Below, piece after piece: positions 38,980-50,559 of a stretch of DNA of 64,000 nucleotides. How positions within the stretch are numbered: the first letter of the stretch is position 1; the number at the start of each line of letters is the position of its first letter. The notes below the pieces were generated by a model that made no database searches, was not told the origin of the DNA, and saw only the letters and a list, made by a program, of their open reading frames with translations. This DNA is from Helianthus annuus (Eukaryota; Streptophyta; Magnoliopsida; Asterales; Asteraceae), in assembly GCF_002127325.2 (NCBI RefSeq), contig NC_035449.2:77600693-77664692 (forward strand), in the 5' to 3' direction. A program made the translations under genes and the position numbers.

Positions 38980-41900
38980 ATGGAGGTTGAAGAAGAAACC
39001 ACCATAAACCACCTCGAAGAACCACTGGCAGCAATTGAAACAACAACAAGAACCGTACTCAATGAAACCTCCATAGAAAACAGAACCACTACCAGTACTG
39101 ATAACGAATCTGAAAACAAATCCATATCCGAATCCAACATTCAAGAAGAAGATAACTCGCCTGTTCCCCTTCACAAATCGGACGATTCCGAACCCTTAAT
39201 CATGGCAGCGGTTGCGGAAAATGATGCGGATGCGGCTGTTTGTGGCGAGGATACGGATTTGCTGGCGGCATTGAGCGGTGGTAGTGATGACGTGGCAGCA
39301 GTGGAGTGTGGTGGTGATGACGTGGCAGCGGTGGAGTGTGGTGGTGGTGGTGATGACGTGGCAGCGGTCAGGGTTGACGGTGAGGGGAATGGTGATTCAG
39401 TGGAGGAAGTTAATGGCGGTGAGAATTCGGTTATATTGAAAGATGGGATTAATGTTAAGGGAGAAAGTATTGATAATGTTGAAGGAGATGAAGCAATTGT
39501 GGTTGTCGAAGAGGTTGTTAAGGAAGAAGAGGTGATTGTGGCTAAAGAGGAAGGTGTTGGTGTTAAACAAGATGAATATAAGGTTGATGGTGTTTCAAAA
39601 AATGATGAGAAAGACGCTATGGTGGAAGATGAGGAGAAATGTTTGGATCCAGAAATGAAGGCTGAACAATCGTTGGATACTGGAATAGAAATAGAGACCG
39701 AGAAGTCGTTGGATACAGAAATAGAGACTGATAAACCGTTGGGTACGAAGAAGGAGATCGAGAACTCGTTGGATACAGAAATAGAGACTGATAAACCGTT
39801 GGGTACAGAATTGGAGACTGAGAAAGCGTTTGATACAGAGGAGACCGAGAAATCATTGGATACGGAAATACAGACTGAGAAATCGTTCGATACAGAGGAG
39901 ACCAAGAAATCACTGGTTACCGAAATAGAGACTGAGAAATCGTCCGACACAGAAAAGGAGACCGAGAAATCATTGGACACGGAAATGGAGGCCGAGAAAT
40001 CATTGGACACAGAAATGGAGGCCGAGAAATCATTAGATACGGAAATGGAGGATGAGAAATCTTTGGATGCGGAAATGGAGAATGAGAAATCGATGGATAC
40101 AGAAATGGAGAATGAGAAAGCATTGGATACAGAAAGGGAGAATGAGAAATCAATGGATACAGAAATGGAGAATGAGGAAGAAGCAAACTTAGCCGATGAA
40201 GAGAATGAGGACGTTCAAGAAGCAGAGATTGAGACAGAATCGTCTACAAAAGGCGGTGGAGGAAAACGGAAAAGAGGAGGCAAGACTTCAAAAGCTAAGC
40301 CAAGGAAGACCATTGAGGAGGATGTTTGCTTTATTTGCTTTGATGGTGGAGACCTTGTGCTGTGTGATAGGAGGTGAGTTTAATAATTGATGATTCGTTA
40401 CGGTTTACATGGTTTGAATCAACTGGAATGAAGTTCTATTGGTGGTTTTCTTTATGCAGGAATTGCCCAAAAGCTTATCATCCTAACTGTGTTAACCGGG
40501 ATGAAGCTTTCTTCCAATCTAAGGGTAGTTGGAATTGTGGTGAGTGGGTTCTCTGTTTATTATACTTGTGCAGCTTTGTTTATACTTTATAGTTAATTTA
40601 CAACTTATCGTGTTGAATGGCTTACTGGTTCATATATTACCTGTGTTTGTTAATTTTCAGGCAGTGTATCCCCTGAAAACTTAGTTTTTGAATGGTCTAT
40701 AATATTCATATTTTAATCTGAACTTGCTAGAAGATGTGTACATGATCTTCTCAATCTCTCGAGCTTTCTCAATATTATATTTATTTTGATTACATACTTT
40801 AATTTTGCCTGAGTTCCCATATGCTGTCGTGTTTTTTACCGTGTATATGTTAACTAGCATTCTGTTAAGTTTTTACCATGGATTTCAGGTTGGCACTTGT
40901 GCAGTCTCTGTGAGAAAAAGGCAGAGTACATGTGTTATACTTGCACATATTCTTTGTGCAAAGCATGCACTAAAAAAGCTGTTATATTGTGTGTAAGAGA
41001 GAAAGAGAAGAAAGGCTTTTGTGAGCCTTGCATGAGAGTTGTGAAACAAATTGAAATACCGGACAGTCAGGTATGTTCAATTCTAACTATTTATTCCTGT
41101 TTTTCACTTTTATTCTGGGTATCTGACGTGTACTAGAATACAGTGATTGCTACTTGCTTCTTGGTTTATTATAAATAGTTAACTACATATTAGTGCTTTA
41201 GGTTACAAACTTATAAAACACAAACATGAAAACAAGTAGCTTAAGGTTGTTTGCTTTATTGTTTTTCTGTTTTAGGGAGATTTGAACTTTGATGACAAGG
41301 ATAGCTGGGAGCATCTTTTTAAGGATTATTGGATAGAAACAAAAGAAAAACATAATTTGTCGTTAGCTGAAATTGAGCAAGCTAAGAACCCTTGTAAAGG
41401 AACCGGAAAACAAGAACCTGATATCAAAGATGACAATGATTCAGGTTCAGACAATCCTCCTGAAATCATAAAAACAAGAAAAAGCAAAAGAAACGCAAAA
41501 AAACAGAAGCCGAATAAGGAAGATGACTCTGTGGGGCCTGAGCCTGAAAACGCTGAGTGGGTATCGAAAGATCTATTAGAATTTGTGACCCACATGAGAA
41601 ACGGTGACAGCTCTGTCATATCTCAATTTGAAGTACAAGACATGTTGCTTGAATACATTAAACGAAACAAACTTCGTGATCCTAACCATAAGAGTCAAAT
41701 AATTTGTGACGCAAGGCTTGAAAATCTTTTTGGTAAACCACGTGTGGCGCATATTGAAATGTTAAAGCTTCTAGAATCTCACTTTCTTGCGAAAGAAGAG
41801 TCTCAGATAGATGATTTTCAAGGGACTGTTGTTGATACTGAAACTAGCCCGGTTGATGATAAAGACAAGAAACGTAAAGGGCGAAAGAAAAGTGACAAAC

Positions 41901-44900
41901 GGGATCCACAATCCAACCGTGAAGATTATGCCGCAATTGATAAGCACAACATTAGCTTGATTTACTTGCGACGCAAGTTAGTGGAGGATTTGCTTGATGA
42001 TATGGAAAGATTTAATGACATCGTTGTTGGTACTTTTGTTAGAATAAGAATATCCGGAGCTCATCAGAAGCAGGACATATATAGACTGGTGCAAGTTACA
42101 GGTATCTTGTTATCTGCTCTATATTTATAACTATAATTATAATATAAAATTATGTTAGCAGCCATTATTATATGTTTATATATATTAAAATGTAAGCTTG
42201 ATGAATAGTGTAGGCATAAATTTTGTTGAACGGAGTTGTATTCAAAATAAAGTACGTTTTTGGTATCGTAAGCTGCACAGCTGTACGAGTGTCAGTACCA
42301 TGACAAATCAAATCAGTTCTGACTGAACATCGGTACCAGTGTCAGTATTATCAGGACCGATATTCATTTTTATGATTTTCGGTTGATGTAAAATGCGTGT
42401 TGTTATTTTGGGCATACCGCTACTTTATTTTTTAAGTTTTTTTTTTGGGTTGCTATAGCGAGTGCTGGTACCGTAACGAATTAAACCGATGCCAACCGAA
42501 TTCCTGCTGCGTAGCGCGGGAGAATCCCACTAGCTAATCATTATTACGATGTTAAAGGAGATTGTTGGTGTAATATTTGCAAATGACTTTGTGTTAGGTA
42601 CCAGTGAAGCAGCATGGTATACACTTAGCAAAAGGACAACACGTACAATGCTTGAAATCTTAAATCTTGACAAAACCGAGACCATATCCATCGATAGCAT
42701 TTCAAACCAGGATTTCATGGAGGTGATTGGATCTAAATTGTTGTTGAATCTTGATTTTGATTAAATAATAAATTTCTTATTATGTGTGTTTGCTATTGTA
42801 GGATGAATGCAAACGTCTGCGACAAAGTATTAAGTGTGGGCTTATAAGTAGACTGACTGTGGTATGTTTTACACCGTTATTTCATGCCGATGAACATATT
42901 TGAAAACCTCTCTGTTAAAATTTGTTGTTGTTTGTAGGGAGACGTTCTGGACAAAGCCATGGAACTTCAGGTCGTTAGAGTCAATGATGTAAGTTCCATA
43001 CAGTTGACTTTTCTTGTTCATGAAATAAAACCATGTGAAAGGCTATTAGGGTGATGTTTTAACTTTTAAGGCTTTTGTGGGATAACTTTTGCAGTGGTTC
43101 GAAACAGAGACTGTTCGGCTTAATCATCTTCGTGATCGAGCAAGTGATCTAGGGCGTAAGAAGGAATATCCTTTGCTATAACTTAACTTTATTGTTATAT
43201 ACTTTCTGGTTACTTTTTCCATTACACCTATTTTGCTCGCACAAACAAACAAACAAACCTTATGTTTATCTCACTCTTAATGAATTTTGGTCACACACAT
43301 ATGCATTAATTTGTTATCATAGGAGGATGGGTGTTTTTTATTATAGTGCACCTTGGGTTCGGTTTAGAAAAGGGTAGAAGTCTCGTTGCACTTTTGTAAA
43401 GCGTTAGTGATCCTTGACTTGCGTTACGCTTAGAGAATGTGTAGAGAAGTTAAACGTGTTGAAGACACCCGAAGAACGTGCTCGCAGGCTGGAAGAGGTT
43501 CCGTTAGTACACGATGATCCTACTATGGATCCAGAATACGGGTCTGAAGATGACACCGACTCCGATGATAAGAAACAAGGTGTTTTTTTTTTTTTAAAGT
43601 TTTAAATTTGTCTTCTACTAGTAAACACTTTTTGGTCCTTTTTTAAAAAGAATAAAGTACATGGATGGTATGTGGTTTACCAAAATTTTGGATTTGGTCC
43701 CTCGCTTTTCAAAAGTACACGGATGGTCCCTGTGGTTTGCATCTGGCAATGCATTTAGTCCCCAGCTTTTTTTTCCAAAAGTACATGGATGGGCTTTGTG
43801 GTTTTCACTTTGTAACACATTTAGTCCTTAACTTGGACCTTCTGAAACCTTTAGATTTGTTGGCTAGGGACTAAATGCGTTACAAAGTGCAAACCACAGG
43901 GATCACCCGTGTATTTTTGAAAGGCTCGGGGACCAAATCCAAAATTTTGGTAAACCACAGGGACCATCTGTGTACTATACTCTTTAAAAAATTTTCAAGT
44001 AACTGATGTGATTATATGATTACAATATTACAATAATTATGTGATGTTTGAATAATGATTTAGGAGGCTGTATGCTTAAAGAATAGACTCTGGATAACTT
44101 TTCAAGTTTCAAATCGTTTGTTTTGTTTCCCTTGTAGCTGAGTTTGTTTTATTCGACTTGTTTATCCAGATTTATACACGAGATCCGACAGTTTCAGATC
44201 CAATAGAAGAGGAAGGGATCGGTTTTCCCCAAGAGGAAATTACACTTCCAAAGATTCTTGGAGTGGGACCCCTCGGAGTTCTTCAGGAAAAAGTCACGAA
44301 TTTACAGAATCTTGGAGCGGGACCCCTCGTGGTTCTTCAGCCAAAAATCATGAATTCACGGAATCTTGGAGTGGGACCCCTAGGAGTTCATCAGCCAAAA
44401 ATCACGAATTCACAGAATCTTGGAGTGGGACCCCACGAAGTTCTTCAAGCACCAAATCTTTGTCAAATAAGAGTTTCCCTATCAAGGCAGAAGATGCAAC
44501 TACTTCTAGTTTCAAGGCGCAAAGGGAAAATTCACGGGACCCATCTGTGCAACAACCGATTATATTAGAGAAGCCAAGTGTAGCTTCACCTTCAATTGCA
44601 GCAGAATCAGCTCCTAAAATAAATGAAACCGAGAAAATGTGGCATTACAAAGATCCATCTGAAAAAATTCAAGGCCCGTTTTCGATGGTACAGTTGCGCA
44701 AGTGGAGCAAAAACGGATATTTTCCTGTTGGGTTGAAAATATGGCGAAAAAGTGACAAGGAAGATGACGGGATTTTGTTAACTGATGCGTTAGAAGGTAA
44801 GTCCACGGTTGTTGGCCCGAGAGCAATAAATCTAGATGGTCAAAATTTGAACCGTAATCTTCCTTCTCCTACACCAAACAAAGTCAGTATTGGTCAGACT

Positions 44901-46058
44901 GCAGAGCAAACGGGCCCACTTACGGGTCCGAGTCCACCTTTGATTGCATGTGCGAACAAAGATGGTAATTTAGCTGGGTTGCAAACGGGCCCACTTACGG
45001 GTCCTACATTTCAATCTCATGATCATTCCACCAATACTTCTGGGGTTGCGGTTCCCGATGCACCACAAAATATTGTCCAGGGTGTTCAAAATCCGGTTTC
45101 GGTTCATTCTTCTCAATTAGGTCAACTGGTGACGCCACTCGACAGTAATATGCAGCCGCAAATGGTTCAGTCTGTAAGCGGTCAGAATCCTCAGGGATGG
45201 TCCCAGAATATGCAACCGAACCCGTCTATGAATATGGCTGGACTACCACCTGTAATGTATAACCAGTGGACTGGTGTTCCAAACATGGTTCAGAATCCTG
45301 TTGGAAACTTCATGCCAGCACCCCAAGAACCATGGGCCCAACAGTTCCCGTTTCCCGTCAATCAACAGACTATGCAGCAGCAGCAGCTGCCACAACCGTT
45401 ACAACCGAATGTTAATTGGGGTGCAATGGCTGGGAATCCAAACATGGGCTGGGTCGGCCCGAATGCTGGAAATCCAATGAATTGGGTCCCCATGGTCCCA
45501 GGCCCGCAGGTAACTGGAACAGTTGATCCAACTTGGGCTATGCAAGCGGGTTGGGTTCCTCAGCCCGCAGTTCAAGGGATTATGCCTAACCAAAGCTGGG
45601 TTGCGACTCCTACTCAAGGGCCGATGGTTGCTGGAAATGGGAACCCTAGTTGGGTTGGGCCCATGCCACCTGGCACTAATCAAGTAGCACCCACTGCTGG
45701 TTGGGTTGCGCCAAATGTGAACCAAGTACCTACTGATATGAACAGCGGGTGGGTCGGTGGACCCGGGAATCAAGGTGCACCGGTTCCAAACCAGGGTTGG
45801 GTTCCACCTCCTGGAACTCAAGGAGCACCACCGCCGCCACCTGGAAACCCGAACCAAAACTGGGGTCCACGGAACCGTGGCGGTAATTGGGGTGGGAACA
45901 GGAACAGAGGAGGTTTTGGTTTCGGCGGTAGGAGGAGTTTTAATAAGCCAGAATCATTCCATGGAGATGGTGGCTCAAACGATAAAGACGACGACGGGCC
46001 GACCCATAAAGATAGTGGGTCGTTTCATGGAGACGATGCTAGATCTTCTGACCAGTAG
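38980..46058 (+). CDS. NERD: NERD/C3H19-like chromatin protein: PHD, SWIB, Plus-3 and GYF domains
   Basis: Ten exons: 38980-40373, 40460-40539, 40889-41070, 41276-42101, 42598-42722, 42802-42861, 42938-42988, 43095-43165, 43428-43579, 44170-46058. They sum to 4830 nt, an uninterrupted 1609-aa protein. Exon 1 gives an acidic N-terminus with about 17 ten-residue repeats (EKSLDTEMEA-like). PHD finger: VCFICFDGGDLVLCDRR, then NCPKAYHPNC (about 447-500), extended by a second cysteine cluster. SWIB: WVSKDLLEFVTHMR, about 646-730. Plus-3: from YAAIDKHNISLIYLRR, about 770-900. GYF: MWHYKDPSEKIQGPFSM, about 1136-1190. The tail is Pro/Gln/Trp- then Gly/Arg-rich. In Arabidopsis this architecture binds histone H3 and an ARGONAUTE and directs DNA methylation. 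The C-terminal CCCH finger of the Arabidopsis protein is not seen. Intron 8 is AT-AC. Confidence 0.93.
39650..40195 (+). repeat. 30-bp coding tandem repeats in NERD-like exon 1
   Basis: About seventeen units of 27-30 bp encode EKSLDTEIET, EKSLDTEMEA and similar. The last units (39970-40180) are the most alike, so expansion there is recent. The array is acidic and keeps the frame. It also opens long antisense frames that have no other support. Confidence 0.9.
42190..42537 (+). mobile_element. Helitron-like insertion in intron 4 of the NERD-like gene
   Basis: Cggtaccagtgtcag/gtaccgtaacg words precede a GC hairpin (ctgctgcgtagcgcggg) and, about nine bases on, CTAG at 42532. This matches the layout of the 3' end at 59098. 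The left end is not seen. It lies wholly inside the intron (42102-42597) and does not touch splice sites. Confidence 0.5.
43166..43427 (+). other. U12-type AT-AC intron 8 of the NERD-like gene
   Basis: The intron begins ATATCCTTTG, the consensus U12 5' splice site, and ends AC at 43426-43427. A TCCTTGAC branch-point match lies at 43411-43418, about ten bases before the end. Joining the flanks gives GRKKELRECVEKL, which keeps the frame and matches the conserved Plus-3/GYF linker of this family as I recall it. No GT-AG pair near these points preserves that sequence. Confidence 0.88.
43646..43985. mobile_element. MITE in intron 9 of the NERD-like gene
   Basis: Inverted halves carry ggtttaccaaaattttgg, atttggtccc and ggtccctgtggtttgca and their complements, so the roughly 340-bp element can fold nearly end to end around 43840. 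It contains no gene. The target duplication is obscured by T/A runs. The surrounding intron keeps GT at 43580 and AG at 44169. Confidence 0.75.
44245..44460 (+). repeat. 54-bp coding tandem repeats in the last exon
   Basis: Four units encode FTESWSGTPRSSSAKNHE-like peptides (the first is diverged: YTSKDSWSGTPRSSSGKSHE). They lie between the Plus-3 and GYF regions in an Arg/Ser-rich stretch. Divergence is low, so the array probably varies in copy number between accessions (inference). Confidence 0.85.
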
Positions 46059-46545
46059 CTTGCCCGACTGCCCGTTTTATGATTAGGATGTTGAAGAGTT
46101 TTGTTTAGGGCAGTTGAGAAGTGGTTGTACAGCAATTTTTGAATTAGACTTCACTTTTGGTACTTATGTTATAGAACTCTGTTTTTTTGCAGCTTTTGGA
46201 CATAAAATTAAAGTGGGCGTTTTACTTTTACATGTGCTAATAATTGGTTATTTATGTTTTTAACTTTTAAGCTTTATTACTATGACTGTTATATAAATTA
46301 ACTTTTTATTTTATATTAAGTTATCTATTTATATCTATAATCTATAATACTATATTAAGGAAACTGGATAGTTAAATTAGGAATTTAATCTGTAGTTCAG
46401 GTAACAAATCATTCTTTTCATTCCGTTATTATATGTTTAATCGCACGCTATAAACTTCACAAATGTTAGACTTAGCATGCAACATCTATAATTTCATATA
46501 TAACGCATCAGATTCCTTCTTTAACTTCGGCTTAGAATGCAATTT
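46059..46545 (+). other. 3' UTR and downstream spacer of the NERD-like gene
   Basis: AT-rich sequence follows the stop; aaaattaaag near 46206 could serve polyadenylation. No other feature is seen until the fold-back element. Confidence 0.5.
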
Positions 46546-46547
46546 AG

Positions 46548-48456
46548 GGCCTGTTTGTTTGACAGAAATCCATAGGATTTCAAGGGAATTGGAATTTGAA
46601 TTTCATTCCTTTGTGTGTTTGGTTGGACAAATTAGTTGAAGGGAATTGGATTTCAATTCCAACAAAATCCCTTATGTAATGGAATTCAGATTCCTTCTAA
46701 ATTTCAATGGAAAGTTTAGAAAACCATCGGAATGTTTCCAGAGTTACGGAAATAACCCCTTGCCTCTATTATTTTGGTCTAAAAACCAAAGAATAATAAA
46801 AAAATCAAAAAAATTCAAAAAATTCTAAAAAATAAAGAAATTCTAAAAGTAAAAATAATAATAAAGAATCCAAAAAATTCTAAAAAATCAAAAAAATACT
46901 AAAAAATAATAAAAAATCCAAAAAATTCTAAAAAATAAAAAAAAATTATAAAAAATCAAAAAAATTATAAAAAATCATAAAAATAATAAAAAACCAAAAA
47001 AATTCTAAAAAATCAAAAAAATATTAAAAAATCCAAAAAAATCTAAAAAATCAAAAAAATTATAAAAAATCAAAAAAATATAAAAAATCCAAAAAATTCT
47101 AAAAAACCAAAAAAAGTCAAAAAAATTCTAAAAAATCCAAAAAATCATAAAAAATCTAAAAACTTATAAAAAATCAAAAAATAATAAAAAATAAAAAAAA
47201 AAAATAATAAAATAATAAAAAAAATTCTAAAAAATCAAAAAAATTCTAAAAAATCAAAAAAATAATAAAACATCTAAACAAATCTAAAAAATCAAAAAAA
47301 TAATAAAAAATCCAAAAAATTCTAAAAAATAAAAAAATTCTAAAAATAAAAAAAATAATAAAAAATCCAAAAAATTCTAAAAAACCAAAAAAAGTCAAAA
47401 AAATTCTAAAAATTCAAAAAATAATAAAAAATCCAAAAACTTATAAAAAATCAAAAAATAATAAAAAATCAAAAAAATATTAAAATAATAAAAAAATTCT
47501 AAAAAATCAAAAAAATTATAAAAAATCAAAAAAATAATAAAAAAATCCAAACAACTCTAAAAAATCAAAAAAAAAAAAATAATAAAAAATCCAAAAAATT
47601 CTAAAAAATAAAAAAAAAATTCTAAAAAATAAAAAAATAATAAAAAATCCAAAACATTCTAAAAAATCAAAAAAATAATTAAATATCCAAAATATTCTAA
47701 AAAATCAAAAAATAATAAAAAATTCAAAAAAAATAAAAAAATCAAAAAAATTCTAAAAAATCAAAAAAATAATAAAAAATCCAAATTTTTTTTTTGGATT
47801 TTTTATTATTTTTTAGAATTTTTTGGATTTTTATTTTTTTTAGAGTTTTTTGAATTTTTAGGATTTTTTATTATTTTTTATTATTTTTTAGAATTTTTAG
47901 AATTTTTTTTATTTTTTAGTTTTTTTGAATTTTTATAATTTTTATGATTTTTTATGATTTTTAGAATTTTTTATAATTTTTTGGATTTTTTAGAATTTTT
48001 TTGAATCCTTAGGATTTTTTTGGATTTTTTATTATTTTTTAGAATTTTTTTTTTATAAATTTTTTTGATTTTTTAGAATTTTTTGAACTTTTTATTATTT
48101 TTTTAGATTTTTTTATTTATTTTTTTGATACGTTTGAATTTTTTGGATTTTTTAGAATTTTTTTGAATTTTTATGATTTTTATAACTTTTTTGAATTTTT
48201 ATAATTTTTTATAATTTTTTGGATTTTTTAGAATTTTTTTAAATTTTTATCTAAGATAGTTGTTTTTAGAACGTTTGCCAACTAGGGGTAATTTTGTTTT
48301 TTTGGGTATTTTTAAATTCTAATTCCATTAATACATTTATTAACCAAACACATCTATGGATTTCAAAGGAATTCATTAAATTCCAATTCAAATTCCAATT
48401 CCCATAGGGATTCCAATTCCAATTCCTACACATTCTGCGAACCAAACACCCCCTTA
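46548..48456. mobile_element. Fold-back element with A-rich and T-rich arms
   Basis: The outer ends, agggcctgtttgtttg (46548) and caaacacccccttac (about 48445), plus ggaattggaatttgaatt words, are inverted repeats of the gggcctgtttggttc type seen in plant hAT-like MITEs. Inside, 46790-47785 is a degenerate run of aaaaaatccaaaaaattct/aaaaaatcaaaaaaat units. From about 47786 the strand switches to ttttttggattttttatta units up to 48250. The whole can form a hairpin of nearly 1.9 kb. No coding capacity is seen. Superfamily is tentative; no clear 8-bp duplication was found. Confidence 0.75.
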
Positions 48457-48972
48457 CATTTACAACCAGGGCAAATCATTTTGTAAGGGTTAAACGGGTC
48501 AACTTGCTACTTGCTTTTCTCATAAACATTAATCTGGATCAAGGACTTTTCATATGCTATAGTGTGTGCCAGAATAAGTTTGAAATTAAAACTTACCGTT
48601 CAAAATTGTAAAAGATAGTTGTTATATAATTAAAAAATCAATAATTTATTTGTTACGGTCACCATTACATACCGTTCATGTTTGCTTTCACAATGCTTTA
48701 TCTAATCATATTTTTATTACTTTTGCGAGCGAAACCTTGTGATTATTTGCTTATATTTGTGTTACAACATTTGCTGGATTAAGGACTACCCACGCCATGA
48801 CTGTAATTTGTTGTACGTTTTAATGCAACTCCTATATATGTAGTTTATACATTTGAATATTCCCATTATGCTATATAGGTACTTTATATGTTCTACTTCT
48901 CGTTATTGTGCATACCTACATCTGTTTTAAAAAGCAGTTATCTTTACTTACGTTTGCTACTTTATATACACA
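48457..48972. other. AT-rich spacer
   Basis: No gene or repeat end is recognisable. Confidence 0.5.
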
Positions 48973-48977
48973 AACGT

Positions 48978-49804
48978 TGTTAGGATCGGAGGCTCTCATG
49001 ATTGTGTTTGTTTGTATAAATTGAATATTCAGAGAATATGAAACAGTGAAAAGTGCAGCGAAAATGAATACAAACTTTGTAAATACAATTAAAAGAAGAG
49101 AATAGTATGATAAATAATTGCTTTACATTAAGTCGAATGATTGAATTTCAAAGCAAATGATTACAAGCATGCTTACAATACTAAGCTCCCCCTCAGCCTG
49201 ATACCCCAAGGTTGGTTGCACAAGATGAAAGGATTGGACTGGAGAAGAAGAATCTACTCAGTCAATCAAATGTAACAGTACAGGGTACTGTTCCATTTAT
49301 AGGCAAACCAAACCACTGAGGCATCTCAGCTGACGTCACCATGATAGTGACATCTAACCTCCTAACAACCTATAAACACTGTTCTATACAAACTACTGAT
49401 GTTTAACAACTGATTATAAGTACAATACAAAACAAGATAAAACTACTGCTTCACGTTCCGCTGTTGTAGCCTGAGCACTGATGTTGAGCATCAGTGCTTT
49501 CTTCAAGGTTGATCAGCTTTCTTCAAGGTTGATCAGTCCTTGAATGGGCAGTGCTTGTGTCTTCAGCAGTACTTAGGAAACAACAGTAGACAGAGCAACA
49601 ATGTTTGTCTTCAGCAGTCTTTAGAGTTTCATCAGTGTTTGGTTCATCAGTTGTTATAGTGAGCAGTACTTAAGATCCATCAGTTGTTAGATTACCACTG
49701 TCAAGGGGAAAGCCAAATGTAAACAACTGCTTATATTGAGTCCACAGTTGTGATCCGGTTTTGGCTTTCATTATCTGTTCCTCTGGTAGGGTTCAATCCC
49801 AACA
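48978..49804 (-). mobile_element. Solo LTR
   Basis: An 827-bp unit starts TGTTAGGATCGG, ends CAATCCCAACA and is flanked by a perfect duplication aacgt (48973-48977, 49805-49809). No internal region, primer site or second LTR adjoins. The minus strand reads TGTTGGGATTG at its start and carries a CTATAAAT box at about 49297-49304, so that is the likely sense strand. A 20-bp tandem repeat (ctttcttcaaggttgatcag twice) lies at about 49498-49537. Solo LTRs arise by recombination between the two LTRs of one element. Confidence 0.9.
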
Positions 49805-49809
49805 AACGT

Positions 49810-50284
49810 ATCGATTGACATTCTTCAACTTTGGCTCAGAATGCAATTTACAACGTGCACCATATTCATCACCATTACTTTCCATTTCATCGACGTTTTC
49901 AAAATGTATTCTAGAAACTAATCGTTAAATTCAAAATATGATGACTGTTAAATAGCTATGTTAAATACTGTCACGTACAAGGCAAATGATGACATAGAGA
50001 GATTCCACCGAATACATTCATTTTCCTAAATGTGAAAAGTTTTATTTGATGTAAGTTATAATACACCACATCATCTATTAGACATAAAACAACATAAACT
50101 AAAAACTATTTGGACTTGCTGCTTGCTTGCATTACAAATATTCATGACTACTCATTATCACCATCTCCATTTTTGCAAAGGTGCTTTTGAGAAATCGTTA
50201 TTAAAGAAGCGTTCTAAACAAACAACACAGCATTAATTTTTACATTAAAAATGAAAACAGTAAATGGTATGTATACCCACCATG
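49810..50284. other. Spacer, possibly an old gene relic
   Basis: No gene is supported. The sequence across the copia insertion (50240-50289 joined to 55067-55150) gives a minus-strand frame with VERKQSVFVPSSKCVNACVV. I cannot assign it. Confidence 0.3.
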
Positions 50285-50559
50285 GTTCCTAATAGCCTAC
50301 CGTAAATCAAGGCATTGATTTACGTATATAATTTGTAATTATTGTAATTAATTTCCTTATTTAGTTTCCTAGTATAGGGATGTTTGTATGTCTATATATT
50401 GTATTCTCATTATCAATAATAATTCGATTGATTGAGTTCTAATATGGTATCAGCCAAATAAGGCGATCCTACCTCTTTCCTTTCTCTCATTCGATCCTCC
50501 TGTTCTTTTTTCTGCCCAACCCTAGCTGCCGCCAATCCTTCTGTCGCCATTCTTCACCC

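Noticed and set aside
39171..40010. Long antisense frame of 279 codons (Ser/Val/Asp repeats)
   Set aside because: It is the reverse of the acidic tandem repeat in NERD-like exon 1; a 30-bp repeat without stops opens both strands.
45399..45857. Antisense 152-codon frame
   Set aside because: It opposes the Pro/Gly/Trp-rich last exon of the NERD-like gene, has no domain, and is explained by low-complexity coding sequence.
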